Shown in pieces: positions 59,588-64,000 of a stretch of 64,000 nucleotides of DNA; the first letter of the stretch is position 1, and each line of letters begins with the position of its first letter. The DNA is from Amoebophrya sp. A120 (taxonomy: Eukaryota; Sar; Dinophyceae; Syndiniales; Amoebophryaceae), in the NCBI GenBank assembly GCA_905178155.1, contig CAJINV010000015.1, forward strand, positions 333,309-397,308. Reading direction: 5' to 3'. The notes under the pieces were generated by a model. The model saw nothing but the letters and a program-made list of their open reading frames with translations, ran no database searches and was not told the origin of the DNA. A program made the position numbers and the translations under genes.

Positions 59588-62500
59588 TTACCGACACTGG
59601 TACTCCTTATCCGCGACGCCCGGCCATGGCACCCCTGGAACCTCCTCGTAACGGTTATCGAATGCAAATGTGTCTGGGTCGTCTGGAAGACCAGTGCGAG
59701 ACGTGTCATGCAGTTTCTGCCAGTCCCGGAAGATCGTCGGGCATGGAAGCCCTAGAATCACAGATAATTTCGAGCAGGTCTCCAAATGTTGGTGTTGCCT
59801 GATGCGCATGACAAATCCCCTCTTTCGGTATACAGAACAAATGGAGCCTTTTGCTGGCCATGCATGGCAGATTTTATCATGATGTAGAATTCGCATCACA
59901 AATTGCGATCCTTCCAGCCCCAGATCGATATTTGCAATGCATAGCAGTTGGCGGCGAACCACTTCCTTTTCTTCCAGGTTTCCATGTAACTCTGCCCGCC
60001 GAGGTGGCGGCGGATTCCGGACGGTAGCGGCTTGGTGCCGTCGCGGCTCCACCCGCCGCCCGCGCGGCCCGACCAGAGCATTTTTGCCACTGTGAGCTTC
60101 GCGATCTCTGGGTCATTCCCCGGAAGGGAGGACGCGATTTCAGGGTTCGGAAACCATTGCCCTTTTCCGTTGAAGTACAAAAAGGCCGCGTCGCCCGGCC
60201 CCCCCTGGAGCTGCGAACACTCCCACTTTCCCAGCACATCGCCGTTTTTGCGCCGCGCTTGTGGTTGGATAGCCCAATCCGCAGAGTCGAGAAGGCCAGC
60301 AAGATTATTTGAAGACGTCGAACTGCTCGGCGCACTAGTCTGTGCACGGTTTTGATGATCGTTTAAGGCCTGACGCTCCTGTGTAGATGAAGTCTGCCCC
60401 CCGCTTCGAAAGAACGTCCTTCGCTTACCTCCGGCGAGTACTAGTTGGTGCCGCGCGAGGGCCTGCTGCAACACCTCTGGCATTCTTTTCACCTTCGTGG
60501 GGTCTGCCCGGAGTAAGGACATGTAGAGCCCTATCGGTCCCGTGGTATCCCAAGGGGTGTTTCCGTAGCTGTGCAATTCCGCACGGCGGAATAAATGGTA
60601 GATCATGTCCCCGAGGAGTAGGTTTAGAGGTTTCGCCGCCATGAAACCATTTGTCAAGCCTTGTAATGATGAGTCTTGATTCGGCCAATTGGGCAACTGC
60701 TTGATAGCCGGAAACGACTCGAAAAAATTAGGGTCTTTGACCCCAAACGAAAACGAGAACTCTTGGCAGGCAAAGATGAGCCCAATGTCGTCCTTGTTTT
60801 GCATTTTTTCCTCCGCAACGACCGTGCCCGCGACGGGGTCTCTCGTCACTTTTCTTGGGGACCGGAACTTTTCCGTCCCGGAAAACGCCATCTCCAAGAG
60901 CTTGTCCCAGCCGACGGTCGGGCCGACTTTCCAGTCACAGTAGACGCCTCCTTCCCGGTACAGGAATAGCAAGCGGAACAAGTCGGATTTTATCAACTGC
61001 AATTGTGTCTGGGTCTGGAAGAGTGCCAGACTTGTCATGCAGGTTTTTCGTGACCCATGAGGTCTCGTCTGGTATGGAGGACATAGCGTGACAGACTCTG
61101 TACGGCGAGTTCTATCATGCCTACTTATCCTACATGATACACTGCCTCTCGATTAGGTCAAAAGTGGACAGCATTTGGTAATCATGCAACACAGATTTTT
61201 ACGATGAGTGTGATTCAGATTGATTGAGCATGACAAGTTGCTTTGTTCCAGACCCAGACATATTTGCAGTTGATAGATTTCATGGTGTAGATATCGAACG
61301 CGTCGAAAGCCCAGAGCATTTCCTTTTTGTAATGCTCCTGCAGATATTCTCTCGCCGCATTCAGGTTGAAGAACTTCTATCCTGTGTAAAAACATCCCGC
61401 TCACCCCAGAGTTGTCATGCTAAACAAAATGCGACACACTTTGCCCCCCCATTCATTGCACCATGGCCGCAGATGGCTTGATGCGCCGGGCGGGTGGGTC
61501 AGGCGGACACCAAAGTGCCATCACCATCATCTCCCGGCCACTTTTTCTCCCGACCCCAGAGTTATCATGCAGATCTACAAGCACAAGAGCATTTGTAATG
61601 CGCATCTCCATGAGAGGCATTTCCCATGATCGTGTTTTAGAACTTGTGATGGTGCTGTAAACAGGATAAGAAGATGGATTTGCTATGCGGCTTCCCTTGC
61701 TAAATTGTATTACACTACAGCCTGCAACATGATGTCATGCGTGCCTCCCAAAACTTCAAGGTTTGTGTTGCAAAATCCCCATCTTGACTCTGGGGCGGTG
61801 GGGACGTTTTTACAAATGATAGCTTCACTTCAAACTCTTTCCCCGGTCCCGCGTTTAACTTGGCCCACTGCGCAAATCCTTGTGTTAAAGTTGGATCTAT
61901 CCACTGCTGATACTTCAGAAACTCGTCCAAAGTCACATCCTTCTCGTCAAAAAACGCTGTGAGAATCAGAGTTCGCGGAACTTTCGTCTGGACAGGAGGA
62001 GCAATATTTTTTTTGTAGAAATTCCTTTCCACGTCGTCAATCGAGGCTTGGGTCAAAAAACCGTGGTATTTCTCGTGCATCATCCCCACTGGTTCCTTAA
62101 CGTTTTCTATGTCCTCTGTTGGCCACACCCCCGGGCCGTCGTTGTAGTCGATATTCTCGTGGTGTTTCTGCGGGTCCTGTCGTGGAGAGTCGCCATCGCC
62201 ATCGCCACCACCGTCATCGCCACCACCGTCATCGCCACCACCTCCATCGCCACCACCGCTACCGCCATCGCCACCACCCCCGCCGCTAAATGGCCAGACC
62301 ACGTCTCGAAACGAAACGCATTCTCCTTTTCTCGATCTCGTGTACAAAGATTCACTCCAGCCGTCGAACCAGGGAACGAAAATTAAAACGCAAGTACCGC
62401 CTGCGAGGACGAGAAATACGAGGAGAAGAATGAGCACGCACTTTTTCGTGCAGCACTGGCAACAGCCCCCGCGGGAGGAGGTTGTTTCCACATTCTCCAT

Positions 62501-62812
62501 CTCCTGTTCCTGATCTGCACCAGCATCTTCAACGTGTCCCAGTGCGTTCCTCGCACTAGTATCCACTGGTACAACTTCATCTCCCGCACTCAGCAGTAGA
62601 GCCGCATTCTCGTCCCGGGCGGCCGCAGCGGGGTAGTACGTGGAGATCGAGTTTTCATCTCCTGCGGGAACCTCCATTCTAGGTCGTGGATCCGGATCAT
62701 CATAGTGCAGCGAGGAAGGTGGCGGCGATAGCAGTTTTTTTGACGTGTTAACATCAGTCGTTACATGATCATCCCCACGACGGTGATCAGCTGCACGAGG
62801 ACCAGGCACCAT
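59588..62812 (-). CDS. Type II membrane glycosyltransferase, DXD sugar-binding type (730 aa)
   Basis: Probably transfers a sugar from a nucleotide donor in the Golgi lumen. The ATG at 62812 is followed by a charged cytosolic tail of about 117 residues, a Cys-rich patch, one membrane span (about 125-147, Val/Leu/Ile-rich) and a Gly/Asp-rich stem with repeated Gly-Gly-Asp. The catalytic core shows Phe-Asp-Ala-Phe-Asp-Ile-Tyr-Thr-Met-Lys-Ser-Asp, then Leu-Phe-Leu-Tyr-Arg-Glu-Gly-Gly-Val-Tyr-Cys-Asp-Trp-Lys (residues 369-382). This matches the Asp-x-x-Arg...Tyr-x-x-Gly-Gly-Val-Tyr pattern of Gly_transf_sug/GT32-like enzymes, but the usual Asp-x-Asp reads Cys-Asp-Trp-Lys, so metal binding may differ. 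Further down, Gly-Asn-Thr-Pro-Trp-Asp-Thr-Thr-Gly-Pro fits the family's later acceptor region. Exact removal of three introners gives 2,193 nt, ending with TAA at 59588. Confidence 0.8.
59656..59943. mobile_element. Introner family A
   Basis: Flanks ACGGT/GCAGT. Junction Ala-Asn-Cys-Tyr-Glu-Glu, 20 codons before the stop. Confidence 0.86.
60991..61275. mobile_element. Introner family A
   Basis: Perfect flanks GATTT. It splits the glycosyltransferase just before its Gly-Gly-Val-Tyr motif. Confidence 0.9.
61378..61821. mobile_element. Introner family E, composite (444 bp)
   Basis: Flanks ACTTC/GCTTC. A second internal block ACCCCAGAGTTATCATGC (about 61560) repeats the left terminus, as if two family E copies had fused. 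Confidence 0.85.
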
Positions 62813-63396
62813 GGCGACTTGACGTCGTTCCACCTTTTCGCCGCTCCGTGTTCTGGCGGCTGGTTGTGGTACTGGCACTATGTATAAGTGGTTGCTATCA
62901 AAGGATGATGCGTCGCTTCTAGGTATAAAATTTACTCATTTCCTTATTGTCCGCAAAGTGCACACTATGCAAGAAAAAAACTGTGTAAGTAGGTGTAAGT
63001 TTCTTCGCAGATCGCTGCGAAACCTTGGAAGGAAGAAGATCAGCTCTCACTACGTATCAGTAAACATTGGTGGTTTTACCAGCGTCTCAGTTTCGGTTTC
63101 GAAAAATCAAATCCGGAAAAGAGAAAAGCTCCTGTGCACAAAGTTTATTTTGGTTTTTATTTCCTCCAAAATGTCAATTTGTATTGCCGCTGCCAATTAG
63201 CATCAACAGCGGGGCAGTGATGTCATGATCTCAATTTTTTCAGCAGCTGCGCCAGTACGCGTACTCAGTGAACATTCTGCGCGATTCGTGATCAATTTTC
63301 TACTACTCCCCTCGAAGATGAGTGATCCATTTCTTTTGTAGTGATCCATTAATTTCTATCGTAGTGATCCATTTCTATTCTCAATAGTCTCGAAGT
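62813..63396. other. Intergenic
   Basis: Upstream of the glycosyltransferase. TAGTGATCCATT-type motifs recur three times between 63320 and 63375. Nothing else recognised. Confidence 0.45.
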
Positions 63397-63690
63397 ATGA
63401 CTATGAACATTCTGAAGCACTTAGCACCTGTATCCGGAACGGCAACTCTTGACGCATTTCGCTCTTTTGTAGACAGGGACGGAGTAGCAGTAGCGACGCG
63501 CGCTGCTTCCAAATCGGGGCGAACACATGAAGACTGCTCTACTCTACTGAAGCTAGTGTGTGCGAGGCATAAGCCTTGCGCGTTGGAATCTTCGAAAGTA
63601 CAGCGCTATAATTGTGCATCTTGCTACTTCGAGCTGGTTGCGCCTCTGGAAAGTGCAGGAACAGAATGCACACCAGTGAAGCTGCGCTGA
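63397..63690 (+). CDS. Possible plus-strand ORF (97 aa)
   Basis: ATG at 63397 to TGA at 63690, with seven Cys including Cys-Ala-Ser-Cys. No domain recognised. It would be the only plus-strand gene here, so chance is a real alternative. Confidence 0.25.
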   Translation: MTMNILKHLAPVSGTATLDAFRSFVDRDGVAVATRAASKSGRTHEDCSTLLKLVCARHKPCALESSKVQRYNCASCYFELVAPLESAGTECTPVKLR

Positions 63691-63942
63691 ACCCTATTCC
63701 AGAACGCGCAAGCAGGCGGAAACCACGTCTCCCCTGCATACGACTGATTTTCTTCGCAACAGCAACAGCACCCTACGTTTGTCGTGTTCACAGCATTTCA
63801 CTCTTCAGAATGCCTCATACGTAGAAAACTTCGGAATCGCTACTACTAATACTACTAGAAAACATAGCGTCATCAAATCAAATCAAATAGTTTTCAAGTC
63901 GCCTAGTGCAACGAACTCGAGATTCTACCCAGGGCTACAAGG

Positions 63943-64000
63943 GTAATCGCTCGCCAGGGGCACCATCAACAGAAGGAAGATTGGGAATGACACGGGCCAC
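63943..64000 (+). repeat. Dispersed repeat 1, copy 2 (cut by window edge)
   Basis: Matches 57948-58015. Confidence 0.6.

Noticed and set aside
712-61821. TA target duplication (Tc1/mariner-like) with TAT|A splicing
   Set aside because: This model fits some junctions but leaves stops at 1439-1683 and 2274-2607. The 5-bp repeat model fits all tested junctions.
1-64000. tRNA, rRNA, snRNA or spliced-leader genes
   Set aside because: I looked for typical boxes and the dinoflagellate leader and found nothing I could support; a covariance-model search would be decisive.

Overview
The window looks like a nuclear segment of a compact protist genome, most probably a syndinian dinoflagellate close to Amoebophrya. 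This is an inference from intron type and gene layout; no ribosomal or other marker gene is present. Every gene that can be followed with confidence lies on the minus strand, as in a unidirectional gene cluster. Most introns are not GT-AG introns. They are short repeated elements with terminal inverted repeats: TAT at one end, ATA at the other, usually flanked by a 5-bp direct repeat. Removing one element plus one copy of the 5-bp repeat restores the reading frame. I count 75 such introners in 12 families, named A to L here by their inverted termini. Repeated, transposon-like, non-canonical introns have been reported from Amoebophrya; the family division, the frame proofs and the details below come from this sequence.

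Layout from left to right. 1-11778: a huge membrane-anchored protein of unknown function, at least 1,866 residues, 24 introners, running off the left edge. 11779-14697: AT-richer DNA with one introner in a probable gene tail. 14698-21699: a 1,324-residue unknown protein with 12 introners and one GT-AG intron. 21779-24205: a 665-residue protein with UBA-like ubiquitin-binding repeats. 24206-29864: intergenic DNA, then a 1,073-bp near-closed palindrome (521-bp perfect arms) fused to a 3.04-kb inverted-repeat element that encodes a tyrosine recombinase. 29865-32096: a Ser-rich unknown protein. 32428-33900 and 33916-38977: two large elements with perfect 91-bp and 121-bp terminal inverted repeats, filled with micro- and minisatellites. 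38978-42553: a secreted or anchored low-complexity protein. 43952-56718: Sec31, the outer COPII coat subunit. It can be reconstructed completely as 36 exons and 1,402 residues, with 27 introner introns and 8 GT-AG introns. 56719-59587: mostly AT-rich DNA with one introner and dispersed repeats. 59588-62812: a type II membrane glycosyltransferase with three introners. The rest is intergenic with one possible plus-strand ORF.

Two of the recognisable genes belong to the secretory pathway: Sec31 drives COPII budding from the ER, and the glycosyltransferase should act in the Golgi lumen. The main biology of the window is its invasion by spliceable mobile DNA. Elements occur in both orientations relative to the genes, can sit inside a GT-AG intron, split exons down to 23-29 nt, and share one internal 11-mer although their termini are unrelated.
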